From positions 1,240,001 through 1,304,000 of the forward strand of contig NZ_CP094469.1 of assembly GCF_023347295.1 (NCBI RefSeq): 64,000 nt of DNA, read 5' to 3'. Position 1 is the first letter of the stretch. The number at the start of each line of letters is the position of its first letter. A program made the position numbers and the translations under genes. Below are positions 53,498 through 64,000 of the stretch, one piece after another. This DNA comes from Faecalibacterium sp. I3-3-33 (GTDB taxonomy: Bacteria > Bacillota > Clostridia > Oscillospirales > Ruminococcaceae). The notes under the pieces were generated by a model. That model saw nothing but the letters and a program-made list of their open reading frames with translations, was not told the origin of the DNA and did no database searches.

Positions 53498-54664
53498 ATG
53501 GAAAAAACTGTATCGGCGGTATTGGTGGCGGCGGGTTCCTCCACCCGCATGGGCTTTGATAAGCTCAGCTTTGATCTGGGGGACGAAACGGTGCTGCACC
53601 GCAGCATCCGCGCCTTTGCCCAGTGCCCGCAGGTCACCGAACTTGTGCTGGTGGCAGGCAAAAACCGGGAGTTTGTGGCGCAGCAGGCGGCGGACTGCCC
53701 AAAGCCTGTGCAGATCGTAGCGGGCGGGGCTACCCGTGCCGAGAGCGCAAAAAACGGTGTGCTGGCAGCACACGGAGAACTGGTGGCAGTGCACGATGCT
53801 GCCCGCCCCTTTGTGAGCGCGGCGGTCATTACGGCAGCGCTGGAAGCTGCTGCCCGCTGCGGTGCGGCTGCCCCGGCGGTGCCGGTGAAGGATACCATCA
53901 AGGCCGCTGCTCGGGGCGATGGCAAGACCGTGCCCCCGGACTGCGCGGTGCACACCACCCCGGACCGCAGCACCCTGTATGCGGTGCAGACCCCCCAGTG
54001 CTTTGACCGTGCAGCGTACCTTGCGGCACTTGCAGAACTGGACGAGGCCCGCGCCCGCCTTGTTACCGATGACTGCAGCCTGTTTGAGCTGACCGGACGC
54101 CCGGTGCAGCTGACGCAGGGCGACTATGCAAACCTGAAGATCACCACCCGGGAGGATCTGCCCCGCCCGGCACAGAGGAAGGAAACCGAAATGCGTATTG
54201 GACACGGCTATGACGTACATCGTTTGGTAGAGCAGCGCAAGCTGATCCTTGGCGGGGTGGAGATCCCCTTTGAAAAAGGCCTGCTGGGGCATTCGGATGC
54301 AGATGTGCTGACCCATGCGGTGATGGATGCCGTGCTGGGTGCAGCGGCACTGGGGGATATCGGCCAGCATTTCCCGGACAATGACCCGGAGTACGCCGGT
54401 GCCGACAGCTTGAAGCTGGCCTGCCGCGTGGCGCAGATCCTCAAAGAGCACGGCTGGCGCATCGAGAACATCGACGCCACCCTGCTGTGTCAGCGCCCCA
54501 AGCTTGCACCCCATATCCCGGCCATGCGTGCCAATCTGGCGGCGGCTTTCGGCCTACCGGTAGAGGCGGTAAGCGTAAAGGCTACCACCGAGGAGCATCT
54601 GGGCTTTACCGGCGAGGGACTGGGCATCGCCGCCCATGCAGTCGCCCTGATCGAAGCTGTGTAA
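53498..54664 (+). CDS. ispDF: Bifunctional IspD-IspF (MEP pathway)
   Basis: The ATG at 53498 is preferred over GTG 53489. The 388-residue product joins 2-C-methylerythritol 4-phosphate cytidylyltransferase (residues about 1-225; [17 protein letters not shown]) to MECDP synthase (from M232; [15 protein letters not shown]). These are steps 3 and 5 of isoprenoid precursor synthesis. At 54176-54193 AGGAAGGAAACCGAA precedes an in-frame ATG (54191), so some separate IspF might also be made. Fusions of this pair are known in other phyla. Confidence 0.93.
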   Translation: MEKTVSAVLVAAGSSTRMGFDKLSFDLGDETVLHRSIRAFAQCPQVTELVLVAGKNREFVAQQAADCPKPVQIVAGGATRAESAKNGVLAAHGELVAVHDAARPFVSAAVITAALEAAARCGAAAPAVPVKDTIKAAARGDGKTVPPDCAVHTTPDRSTLYAVQTPQCFDRAAYLAALAELDEARARLVTDDCSLFELTGRPVQLTQGDYANLKITTREDLPRPAQRKETEMRIGHGYDVHRLVEQRKLILGGVEIPFEKGLLGHSDADVLTHAVMDAVLGAAALGDIGQHFPDNDPEYAGADSLKLACRVAQILKEHGWRIENIDATLLCQRPKLAPHIPAMRANLAAAFGLPVEAVSVKATTEEHLGFTGEGLGIAAHAVALIEAV

Positions 54665-54679
54665 GGGGGGCACACACGC

Positions 54680-55582
54680 ATGACACTGAATGCGATCATC
54701 GCAAATTTTCAGACCTTTAAAATTGTTGATCTGCTGGATATCATCATCATCGCGTTTCTGATCTACCAGCTGCTGGGCATCATCAACCGCACCCGCGCCG
54801 GGCAGCTGGCCAAGGGTGCGCTGCTGGTCATGGTCGTGTATCTGGTGGCCAACACCCTGAATATGCGCACCGTTACATGGCTGCTCAACTCGCTGCTGCA
54901 GGTCGGTCTGCTCACCCTTGTGGTGCTGTTCCAGCCCGAGATCCGCCGCGCACTGGAGCGCATGGGTCAGACCGACCAGTGGGCGTCCAAACTGTTCAAC
55001 GTAAAAGGACGCTACAACGACCCCAGCCTCAAGGGTGCGTGGCGCAGCGCTATCATTGCCATCTGCGATGCCGCCGAGCGCTTTTCCGAGACCAAGACCG
55101 GTGCACTTATCGTGCTGGAACGCCACACCAACCTTTCCGAGATCGTGCGCACCGGCACCCCGGTGAACAGCGCGGTCAATCTGGAGGTGCTGGGCACCAT
55201 CTTCTACGAGGGCACGCCCCTGCATGACGGTGCCGCCATCATTGAGAATGGTCGCATCAAGGCGGCGGGCTGCGTGCTGCCCCTTTCCAACAATCTGGAT
55301 CTGGGCAAGGATATGGGCACCCGCCACCGCGCCTGCCTTGGCATTGCGGAAAACTCCGACGCCATTGCCATCGTGGTCAGCGAGGAGACCGGCATCATCT
55401 CCATGGCCAAAAATGGTGTGCTGATCCGTCATTTTGATCGCCAGAGCCTGTATACCCGGCTCATTGATGAGATGATCCCCAAGGAGTCTACGGTGGAAAA
55501 GAACACCGCCGACAGCTGGGTGGAACAGGCGAAAAAGCTGTGGAACTGGATCAGCCAGAAGGGGGAGGACGAGCAGCAATGA
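54680..55582 (+). CDS. cdaA: Diadenylate cyclase CdaA
   Basis: A 300-residue protein with three N-terminal membrane helices (about 14-32, 40-60 and 66-84) and a DAC domain. LHDGAAIIENG and TRHRACLGIAE are the DGA and RHR active-site motifs. It makes the essential second messenger c-di-AMP from two ATP. It starts 15 nt after ispDF with GGGGGG as a possible site. cdaR follows with ATGA overlap. Confidence 0.95.
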   Translation: MTLNAIIANFQTFKIVDLLDIIIIAFLIYQLLGIINRTRAGQLAKGALLVMVVYLVANTLNMRTVTWLLNSLLQVGLLTLVVLFQPEIRRALERMGQTDQWASKLFNVKGRYNDPSLKGAWRSAIIAICDAAERFSETKTGALIVLERHTNLSEIVRTGTPVNSAVNLEVLGTIFYEGTPLHDGAAIIENGRIKAAGCVLPLSNNLDLGKDMGTRHRACLGIAENSDAIAIVVSEETGIISMAKNGVLIRHFDRQSLYTRLIDEMIPKESTVEKNTADSWVEQAKKLWNWISQKGEDEQQ

Positions 55583-56883
55583 GCAACCAGCCGAACAAGA
55601 CGAATGGCGCAAAGCCTGCCGTCCGCAAAAAAAAGAATCTTCTGGATGACCGCCGCATCCGGCTGGCACTGTCCGTGCTGGGTGCCATCGTTGCGTGGAT
55701 GGTAGTCACCATCATCGTCCAGCCCGGCACCACCAACACCATTTATAATGTGCCGGTGGATTACACCTACGACTCCGCTGCCTACACCTCCCGGGGCCTG
55801 AGCATCGTCAGTGCCGAGGATAAGACCGTGAATCTGAAGCTCTCCGGCGATGGCTACACCATCGGCGGGCTCAGCGCCTCGGATTTTGTGGTCTACCCGG
55901 ACTGGTCCAGCGTGCGCGACAGCGGCGAAAAGACCCTGCGGCTGCTGGTGCGCGGCGCAAACGGTCTGCTCAACGGCGTGACCGTGACCATGGAGGGCAG
56001 CGACAACACGGTGGATGTGGTGTTTGACGTGGTGGAGGAAAAGACCCTGCCCGTTACCGTTACCACCAATTATCTGCGCATTGCAGACGGCTATATCCTT
56101 TACAGCACCGAGGTCTCCAAGGAGACCGTCACCCTGTCCGGCCCCAGCAGCGAGCTGAGCAAGGTGGCTACCTGCACTGCCGAGGCATCCTATGACAGCG
56201 AGCTGACCGAGTCGGTCACGCTGGACACCCCCCTGCGCTTCTACACCAGCGGCGGCAAGGAGGTCAAGTTCCAGTACACCACGCTGGAAGAGAGCAACGT
56301 GGACGTGACGTTGCAAGTGTACAAGATGGCCACCCTGCCGGTGAAGGTGAACTTTATCAACGCACCGCGCGGGTTCGATAACTCGGTGCTGAGCTATGCC
56401 CTCAGCTGCAAGCAGCTCAAGGTGGCGGGCCCGGCAGAAAAAATCGACGCCTTGTCCACCTTGTCCATCGGCACCATCGACCTTTCCACCTTCAGCCTGA
56501 ACAAGGTGTACGAGATGCCCATTGAGCTGCCGACAGATATCTATCTGCTGGACAATATCTCCACCATTACAGTCAGCTTTGACTGCTCCGGGCTGGAGAC
56601 TAAGACCATGAACCTGCCCGCCAGCTGCGTGCAGGTGGTCAATCTGCCCTCTACCTATCAGCTGACGGTGGAGACCGAGCGTCTGATGAACGTCATCCTC
56701 TGCGGCCCCAAGGGCGCTATGGAGACCCTGACCCCCGAGCAGGTGGTCATTGAGATCGATGCCGAGGACTTTGCTGTGGCTACCGGCCAGCAGAACATTG
56801 CCTGCCGGCTGTATGTGCCCTCCAACGGCAAGATCTTTGCACTGGGCAGCTATGTGCTGCAGTGCCGCATCGAAAGCAACTAA
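55579..56883 (+). CDS. cdaR: CdaA regulator CdaR (YbbR repeats)
   Basis: The ATG at 55579 overlaps the cdaA stop. The 434-residue product has one N-terminal membrane helix (LALSVLGAIVAWMVVTIIV) and then about four YbbR beta-repeats outside the membrane. CdaR binds CdaA and modulates c-di-AMP synthesis in response to envelope state. glmM, usually the third gene of this operon, is not here (it is at 9172). Confidence 0.9.
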   Translation: MSNQPNKTNGAKPAVRKKKNLLDDRRIRLALSVLGAIVAWMVVTIIVQPGTTNTIYNVPVDYTYDSAAYTSRGLSIVSAEDKTVNLKLSGDGYTIGGLSASDFVVYPDWSSVRDSGEKTLRLLVRGANGLLNGVTVTMEGSDNTVDVVFDVVEEKTLPVTVTTNYLRIADGYILYSTEVSKETVTLSGPSSELSKVATCTAEASYDSELTESVTLDTPLRFYTSGGKEVKFQYTTLEESNVDVTLQVYKMATLPVKVNFINAPRGFDNSVLSYALSCKQLKVAGPAEKIDALSTLSIGTIDLSTFSLNKVYEMPIELPTDIYLLDNISTITVSFDCSGLETKTMNLPASCVQVVNLPSTYQLTVETERLMNVILCGPKGAMETLTPEQVVIEIDAEDFAVATGQQNIACRLYVPSNGKIFALGSYVLQCRIESN

Positions 56884-56904
56884 AGTAAAAGGAAAACACA
56901 ACAA

Positions 56905-58500
56905 ATGATTCTGGTTCGCAACATCCGTCTGCCCCTCTCCGCAGGGGAGCCGCAGGCATTTGAAAAGGCGCTGCACACCCTGCGGGTGCCCCGCAGCAAG
57001 GTAGAGCACACCGGCGTGGCAAAGCTATCGGTGGATGCCCGCCATGGCCAGCCCAAGCTGGTGTATACCGTGGCAGTCACCCTGAAGCAGCCCGGGGAGG
57101 AAACCGCCCTTGCGGCGCGCTGCCCGGACGCCGCCCTGCACCGCCGGGCAGACTTTACCCTGCAACCCGGCACCCAGCCGCTTGCGCACCGCCCTGTGGT
57201 GTGCGGACTGGGCCCGGCGGGGCTGTTTGCGGCCCTGCTGCTGGCACGGCAGGGGTACCGCCCCATCGTGCTGGAGCGCGGCCCTGCGCTGGATGCCCGT
57301 GTGCAGGCGGTGGAGCACTTTTCCGCCACCGGTCAGCTGGACCCCAATGCCAACATCCAGTTCGGCGAGGGCGGCGCAGGCACTTTCTCGGATGGCAAGC
57401 TGACCACCCGCATCGGGGATGAACTGTGTGATTTTGTCACCGAGGTGTTTTTGCAGCACGGTGCCCCGGCAGAGATCGCGTGGAAGCAGAAGCCCCATGT
57501 GGGCACCGACCTGCTGCGCGGCGTCATCACCTCCATCCGCAAGGAGATCGAGTCTCTGGGCGGCGAGGTGCACTTCAATACCGCCCTTACCGGGCTGGAA
57601 CGCAAAAACGGTCAGCTTGTGGGCATCACTACCACAGACGGCAGCTTTGCCTGCGAGGCGCTGGTGTTTGCAGTGGGGCACTCGGCACGGGATACCTTCA
57701 GCATGCTGATGGACAGCGGCCTTGTGCTGGAATGCAAGCCCTTCAGCGTGGGCTTCCGCGCCGAGCATCTGCAAAGCGAGATCGAAAAAAGCCTGTACCA
57801 CGAGGCCGCCGGGCATCCGGCGCTGCCCCGGGGCGAGTACCAGCTCTCCCAGCACGTTGGCGAGAGGTGCGTGTACACCTTCTGTATGTGCCCCGGCGGT
57901 CAGGTGGTGGCTTCGGCCAGTGAGGAAGAGCGTGTTGTGACCAACGGCATGAGCTACCACGCCCGCAGCGGCAAAAACGCCAATGCGGCGGTGGTGGTCA
58001 GCGTAGGCGGGGCAGATTTTGCAAACGACCCTCGCCGCGCCATTGCCTTCCAGCGGGAGCTGGAAGCAAAAGCCTACGCCGCCGGTCGTGCCGCCGGAGC
58101 TTACGCCGCCCCGGCAGAGAATGTGCAAAGCTTTCTGGAAGGGCGCGGGCAGCTGCATATTGGTAGCGTGCAGCCCACCTACGACCGCGGTGTGACCGCC
58201 GCAGATCTGGGCGCACTGCTGCCCGGGGAGTTAGCGGACACCCTGCGGGCGGGTCTGCGCGCCTACGAGCGCAAGATCGCGGGCTACACTGCGCCGGACG
58301 CCATCCTGACCGGCCTTGAGACCCGCACCAGCAGCCCGGTACGGCTTAAGCGGGAAGAGGACTTTGTGTGCACCCAGCTGGCAGGGCTTTACCCCTGCGG
58401 CGAGGGTGCGGGATATGCGGGCGGCATTATGAGCGCCGCCGTGGATGGCCTGCGGGTGGCCCGCGCCATCATCAGCCGGTATGCACCGGCAGAAGGGTGA
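56905..58500 (+). CDS. COG2509 FAD-dependent dehydrogenase
   Basis: A 531-residue protein. A small N-terminal domain (about 1-90) precedes the FAD-binding fold: VVCGLGPAGLFAALLLARQG, ERG, FGEGGAGTFSDGKLTTR and the C-terminal GEGAGYAGGIMSAAVDGL. Members are uncharacterised dehydrogenases related to BaiN/HI0933 flavoproteins. The substrate is unknown. It starts 21 nt after cdaR and ends 10 nt before the next gene. Confidence 0.9.
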   Translation: MILVRNIRLPLSAGEPQAFEKALHTLRVPRSKVEHTGVAKLSVDARHGQPKLVYTVAVTLKQPGEETALAARCPDAALHRRADFTLQPGTQPLAHRPVVCGLGPAGLFAALLLARQGYRPIVLERGPALDARVQAVEHFSATGQLDPNANIQFGEGGAGTFSDGKLTTRIGDELCDFVTEVFLQHGAPAEIAWKQKPHVGTDLLRGVITSIRKEIESLGGEVHFNTALTGLERKNGQLVGITTTDGSFACEALVFAVGHSARDTFSMLMDSGLVLECKPFSVGFRAEHLQSEIEKSLYHEAAGHPALPRGEYQLSQHVGERCVYTFCMCPGGQVVASASEEERVVTNGMSYHARSGKNANAAVVVSVGGADFANDPRRAIAFQRELEAKAYAAGRAAGAYAAPAENVQSFLEGRGQLHIGSVQPTYDRGVTAADLGALLPGELADTLRAGLRAYERKIAGYTAPDAILTGLETRTSSPVRLKREEDFVCTQLAGLYPCGEGAGYAGGIMSAAVDGLRVARAIISRYAPAEG

Positions 58501-58510
58501 GAAAATTTTG

Positions 58511-59866
58511 ATGTACGATCGTGAAAACGATAACCGAAATAACGAAGGCCGACAGGTACAGCAGGAGCTGGAAGACCAGCTGCGCGCCTTTGGCGACACC
58601 ATGACCGATGCCTTTGCCCACGGCTTTGAGGGCAGGGGCATGGATATCGGTGACCGGGCGTGGGATGTGGGCAAAGCCGCCGTCCATGCGGCCAACTATG
58701 GCATCGGGGAGGCGGCAAAGGTCTTCCGGCAGGGGCGCAGAAGTTCCCCCTACGGGGATGCAAAGCAGACCTCTAACGAAGGTGCTGCGGATGCCGACCC
58801 CGCCGGGATGCCCGACTGGTTCCGGCAGATCTTTGCAAAGCCGGAGCCTACCCCGGTGGAAAACATCCGTATCAGCGCAAAAAAACGATATAGCGCAGGC
58901 TGCACGCTGCTGGCTGTGGGCATTACCTTTGCGGTGATCTTCGGTCTGGGCGGCATTGGCTGCATTGTGGCAGCGGAGGCCTTTCTGCCCGGCCTTATTA
59001 CGGAGACCGTGATCGGTGACACGGTGGCCACGGCCGCGGAGGGCATGACCTATACCTTTACCACCGGCGCTTCCATGGCCACGACGGTGCTGGAGATCAC
59101 AGGCAATGTGTTGACCCTTGTTGCCTGCGGCTTTGGCGCGATGATCGCCGCCGGTGCCTCCCGGCTGTCGGCCTCCAAAAAGCTGCGCCTGCTGGCAGAT
59201 ACAGCCGAAAAGCTGAACGTACAGAAGGGGCTTTCGGTGGAGATGCTGGCAGATCTGACCCACCAGACCAAGAAAAAAGCGCTGAAAAAGCTGCGCAGCT
59301 ACATCCATAAGGGCTGGCTGAACGCATGGCTGGACGATGACATCGAGACGCTCTACCTGACGGCAGAGGACTACCGCGCCGCCAAGGAAGCTGCCGCTGC
59401 CGCTGCCGCCGTGCAGCCGCAGCCGGAAAAGGTGGAAACCGGCGATGCTCCGCTCAATCTCGATACCGCTCGCCGCTTTGCTGCCGTGCTGGAAAAAGAG
59501 CAGCAGCTTATGCAGGACGCACAGGCGCGGGAAGAACTGGCCGCCATGCACAAGACCACTACCGCCATCTGCGACTGGCTGGAAGCACACCCGGAAAGCC
59601 AGCCCAAGACCCGCCGTTTTGCGGAATATTATATCCCCACCACCCTCAAGCTGCTGCACACCTATAACGATGTGCAGGGGCAGCAGGGCGAAAACGCCGA
59701 GACCATCCGCCGGGATATCGCGGGCATCCTGCATACTTTGAATCAGGCGTATGAGAACTTGTACAACAATCTGCTTTCGGACGTAGCCATGGATATTTCT
59801 TCCGAGATCGCCGCTTTGCAGGGAATGCTGGCCAACGACGGCCTGACCGGGAGGGAATTTGAATGA
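58511..59866 (+). CDS. XpaC-like (5-bromo-4-chloroindolyl phosphate hydrolysis family) membrane protein
   Basis: The ATG at 58511 follows AGAAGGGTGAG. The 451-residue product has a polar N-terminus, hydrophobic segments around 137-165 and 200-215, an Ala-rich stretch (about 300-310), and a helical C-terminal domain (AEYYIPTTLKLLHTYNDVQG, then SEIAALQGMLANDGL) typical of the XpaC family. The historical name reflects a screening phenotype; the true function is unclear. It overlaps recJ by 4 nt. Confidence 0.82.
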   Translation: MYDRENDNRNNEGRQVQQELEDQLRAFGDTMTDAFAHGFEGRGMDIGDRAWDVGKAAVHAANYGIGEAAKVFRQGRRSSPYGDAKQTSNEGAADADPAGMPDWFRQIFAKPEPTPVENIRISAKKRYSAGCTLLAVGITFAVIFGLGGIGCIVAAEAFLPGLITETVIGDTVATAAEGMTYTFTTGASMATTVLEITGNVLTLVACGFGAMIAAGASRLSASKKLRLLADTAEKLNVQKGLSVEMLADLTHQTKKKALKKLRSYIHKGWLNAWLDDDIETLYLTAEDYRAAKEAAAAAAAVQPQPEKVETGDAPLNLDTARRFAAVLEKEQQLMQDAQAREELAAMHKTTTAICDWLEAHPESQPKTRRFAEYYIPTTLKLLHTYNDVQGQQGENAETIRRDIAGILHTLNQAYENLYNNLLSDVAMDISSEIAALQGMLANDGLTGREFE

Positions 59867-61995
59867 CCTACCGTGCTTGGGAACAAAAACCGCTGGACCG
59901 CACCGCTGTGCGGGAGTTGACCGCCGCCATTGCCGAGCAGGCAGCGGCACAGCTGGAAGAGCAGGCCATGGACGAAGCGCCGTGGTCAGACGAAAAATAT
60001 AAGGCTGTGCTGGCTGCGCAGCAGAAGGAAAACGCTCTGCTGGCGGGTATCCTTGCCGCCCGGGGCATCACCGACCCCGCCGAGGCGCTGACCTTACTGG
60101 CAGGGGAGGAGGCGCTTTCCGACCCCGCCCTGCTGACCGATATGGACGCCGCCTGCCAGCGCATCTGGCAGGCCATCGACAACGGCGAGACCATCGCGGT
60201 TTTTGGTGATTACGATGTGGACGGCGTGACCGCTACCGCCCTGCTGTACCAGCATCTCAAGGGCATGGGCGCGACCGTCAAGTGTATGCTGCCCAGCCGC
60301 GAGGGGGACGGCTACGGCCTGTCCAAAAACGCCATTCAGTCCATGCACAACAAGGGCTGCACTCTCATCGTGACGGTGGATAACGGCATCTCTGCCGTGG
60401 AAGAAGCCGACTTTGCGGCTTCGCTGGGCATGGACCTGATCATTACCGACCACCATCTGCCGCCGGACACCCTGCCCAAGGCTGTGGCGGTGGTTGACCC
60501 CCGCCGGGAGGACGACCACAGCCCCTTCAAGGGTCTGTGCGGCGCGGGTGTAGCCTTCAAGCTTTGCGCTGCGCTGGACGGCTGTCCGCCGGAGGAGATG
60601 CTGGATTACTGCGGCGACCTTGCCGCCGTGGGCACGGTGGCGGATGTGATGCCGCTGGTGGGGGAGAACCGCACCCTTGTCAAGGCTGGGCTGCGGCAGC
60701 TGCAACAGACCGACCGCCCCGGCTTTGGGGCACTTTTAGAGGAAGTCGGCCTTGCGGGCAAGCCCATCACTGCCGAGAATATCAGCTACGCCATCGCGCC
60801 CCGCATCAATGCGGCAGGCCGCATGGATAACGCCGTTACCGCTTTGCAGCTGGTGCTCTGCGAGGACCCGGACAGGGCTGAGGAGCTGGCGCACAAGCTT
60901 GGCGAGATCAACGCCCACCGGCAGGAGACCGAGCAGCAGATCTTCAAAGCCGCCGAGGAATTGCTGGAGCAGCAGCCCGAGCGGCTGGACGACCGCATCA
61001 TGCTGCTGTGGGGACGGGACTGGCACCCCGGCGTCATCGGCATCGTGGCGTCCCGGCTGGTGGAACGCACCGGACGCCCGGTCATCGTGGTCACCATTGA
61101 CGAGCACGGCGAGGGCAAGGGCAGCGGACGCAGCGTGCAGGGCTTTAACCTGCACGCCTGCATCGGCTCCTGTGCCGACCTTCTGGTGCGCTATGGCGGC
61201 CACGCCATGGCGGCGGGACTTTCCGTCCGGGAAGAAAACCTGCCCGAACTGCGCCGCCGCCTGAACGAGTGGGCGGCCCGGGAGTGCCCGGTGCTGCACA
61301 CCCCGCCGCTTACCTGTGACGTGACCATCCATCTGGACCGTATCACGGTGGAAAGCGTGCGGCACTTGGATCAGCTGGCACCCTACGGAGCGGAGAACCC
61401 CACCCCGGTTTTCCTGCTGCAAAGTGCCATGGTGGACGGCGTGTACCCGGTATCGGAAGGGCGGCACAGCCGCCTGCGGCTGCGGCAGGGCAATAGCTGC
61501 CTGTACGCCGTCTGGTTCGGGATGCCCGCCGAGCAGCTGCCCTACGCGCTGGGCGATGTGGTGGACGCGGCACTGAACCTTTCGGTGTACGAGTCCGCCC
61601 GAGGGGCGCAGCTCTCCGGCCGCATCATCGACCTGCACCCGGCAGGGCTGGGCGCAGAGCTGGCGCGGCAGGCTGCACTGGTGCAGGCGCTGCGCCGGGG
61701 CACCCCCCTGACTGAAGAACAAAAGAAACAGATTGCTCCCGCCCGCACGGATATCATTGCCGTGTACCGGGAATTGCAGTCCCGCCGCTGGCACGCCGAG
61801 GATCTGCAGCCCCTGTGCGCAAAGCTGGGCGAGGAGCAGACCGGCAAAACGCTGGTGGCAGTTGCCGCTTTGGAGCAGGTGGGGCTGATCACCGCAGCGG
61901 AAAAAGGCGGGGCAAAATTCTGGGAGCTGGTGCCGACAGCAGGCAAAAAGAACCTTGCCGATGCCCCCATCCTGAAATGTCTGGAGGAACTATAA
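59863..61995 (+). CDS. recJ: Single-stranded-DNA-specific exonuclease RecJ
   Basis: A 710-residue DHH-family 5'-3' exonuclease. The active-site motifs are VFGDYDVDGVT, TVDNGISA and ITDHHLPPD, the DHHA1 motif is GRSVQGFNLH...YGGHAMAAG, and a C-terminal OB fold follows. It acts in mismatch, recombination and base-excision repair. Translationally coupled to the XpaC-like gene and ends 0 nt from relA. Confidence 0.95.
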   Translation: MTYRAWEQKPLDRTAVRELTAAIAEQAAAQLEEQAMDEAPWSDEKYKAVLAAQQKENALLAGILAARGITDPAEALTLLAGEEALSDPALLTDMDAACQRIWQAIDNGETIAVFGDYDVDGVTATALLYQHLKGMGATVKCMLPSREGDGYGLSKNAIQSMHNKGCTLIVTVDNGISAVEEADFAASLGMDLIITDHHLPPDTLPKAVAVVDPRREDDHSPFKGLCGAGVAFKLCAALDGCPPEEMLDYCGDLAAVGTVADVMPLVGENRTLVKAGLRQLQQTDRPGFGALLEEVGLAGKPITAENISYAIAPRINAAGRMDNAVTALQLVLCEDPDRAEELAHKLGEINAHRQETEQQIFKAAEELLEQQPERLDDRIMLLWGRDWHPGVIGIVASRLVERTGRPVIVVTIDEHGEGKGSGRSVQGFNLHACIGSCADLLVRYGGHAMAAGLSVREENLPELRRRLNEWAARECPVLHTPPLTCDVTIHLDRITVESVRHLDQLAPYGAENPTPVFLLQSAMVDGVYPVSEGRHSRLRLRQGNSCLYAVWFGMPAEQLPYALGDVVDAALNLSVYESARGAQLSGRIIDLHPAGLGAELARQAALVQALRRGTPLTEEQKKQIAPARTDIIAVYRELQSRRWHAEDLQPLCAKLGEEQTGKTLVAVAALEQVGLITAAEKGGAKFWELVPTAGKKNLADAPILKCLEEL

Positions 61996-64000
<2,005 letters not shown>

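Overview
The window looks like chromosome from a high-GC, low-redundancy Firmicute of the Oscillospiraceae (Faecalibacterium-like). This is inferred from the gene complement: a T-box in front of metG, cdaA-cdaR, an ispDF fusion, GH112 plus N-acetylhexosamine kinase, DUF6514 and DUF6903-type small proteins, GC-rich codon use and GGAGG ribosome binding sites. The species is not proven. No rRNA, CRISPR array or intact insertion sequence was seen. One tRNA (Pro, GGG) is present.

Left part (1-8.8 kb): a visibly AT-rich accessory island. It holds two small orphan genes and a relic of the 3' end of a glyceraldehyde-3-phosphate dehydrogenase gene lying between its own promoter and terminator. A cassette follows: a zinc-ribbon membrane protein, a HerA/DUF87-type ATPase, an acidic protein whose C-terminal half resembles TNT-type NAD glycohydrolase toxins, an SPFH/Band-7 protein with a SHOCT-like tail, and a small membrane protein. 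This is the best candidate here for an undescribed conflict or defence system.

Core regions: glmM; T-box-metG-EamA-TatD (9-15 kb); a predicted PD-(D/E)XK nuclease gene framed by two hairpins whose cores are exact reverse complements (15-16.4 kb); a leftward operon of four small genes (16.6-17.8 kb); and a leftward unit of tiny or broken reading frames with a good promoter and terminator (18-18.6 kb). The F1Fo ATP synthase operon atpB-E-F-(HA)-G-D-C (19.7-25.9 kb) has a delta subunit reduced to its C-terminal domain and fused to the N-terminus of alpha. Next come an ABC-2 exporter of lantibiotic-immunity type divergent from a response regulator/histidine kinase encoded as one continuous frame (26-30.7 kb), an RluA-type pseudouridine synthase, radC, uvrB-uvrA and tRNA-Pro (30.7-37.9 kb).

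Around 38.9-47 kb lies a host-glycan module. A divergent AraC regulator and N-acetylhexosamine 1-kinase face a sugar-binding lipoprotein, two permeases, a small membrane protein and a GH112 galacto-N-biose/lacto-N-biose phosphorylase. Together they should import mucin or milk-type disaccharides, phosphorolyse them and phosphorylate the released HexNAc. No ABC ATPase, galT or galE is present in the cluster.

The right part carries a GNAT acetyltransferase, an amidohydrolase and comM/yifB (leftward), then a DUF6514-like gene, a phosphoglucomutase, ispDF, the c-di-AMP cyclase pair cdaA-cdaR, a COG2509 flavoprotein, an XpaC-like protein, recJ and a bifunctional RelA/SpoT gene cut by the right edge. 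Scars of mobile or restriction genes (a transposase-like tail near 38.2 kb and an HsdR tail near 47.2 kb) mark recombination points between core blocks.
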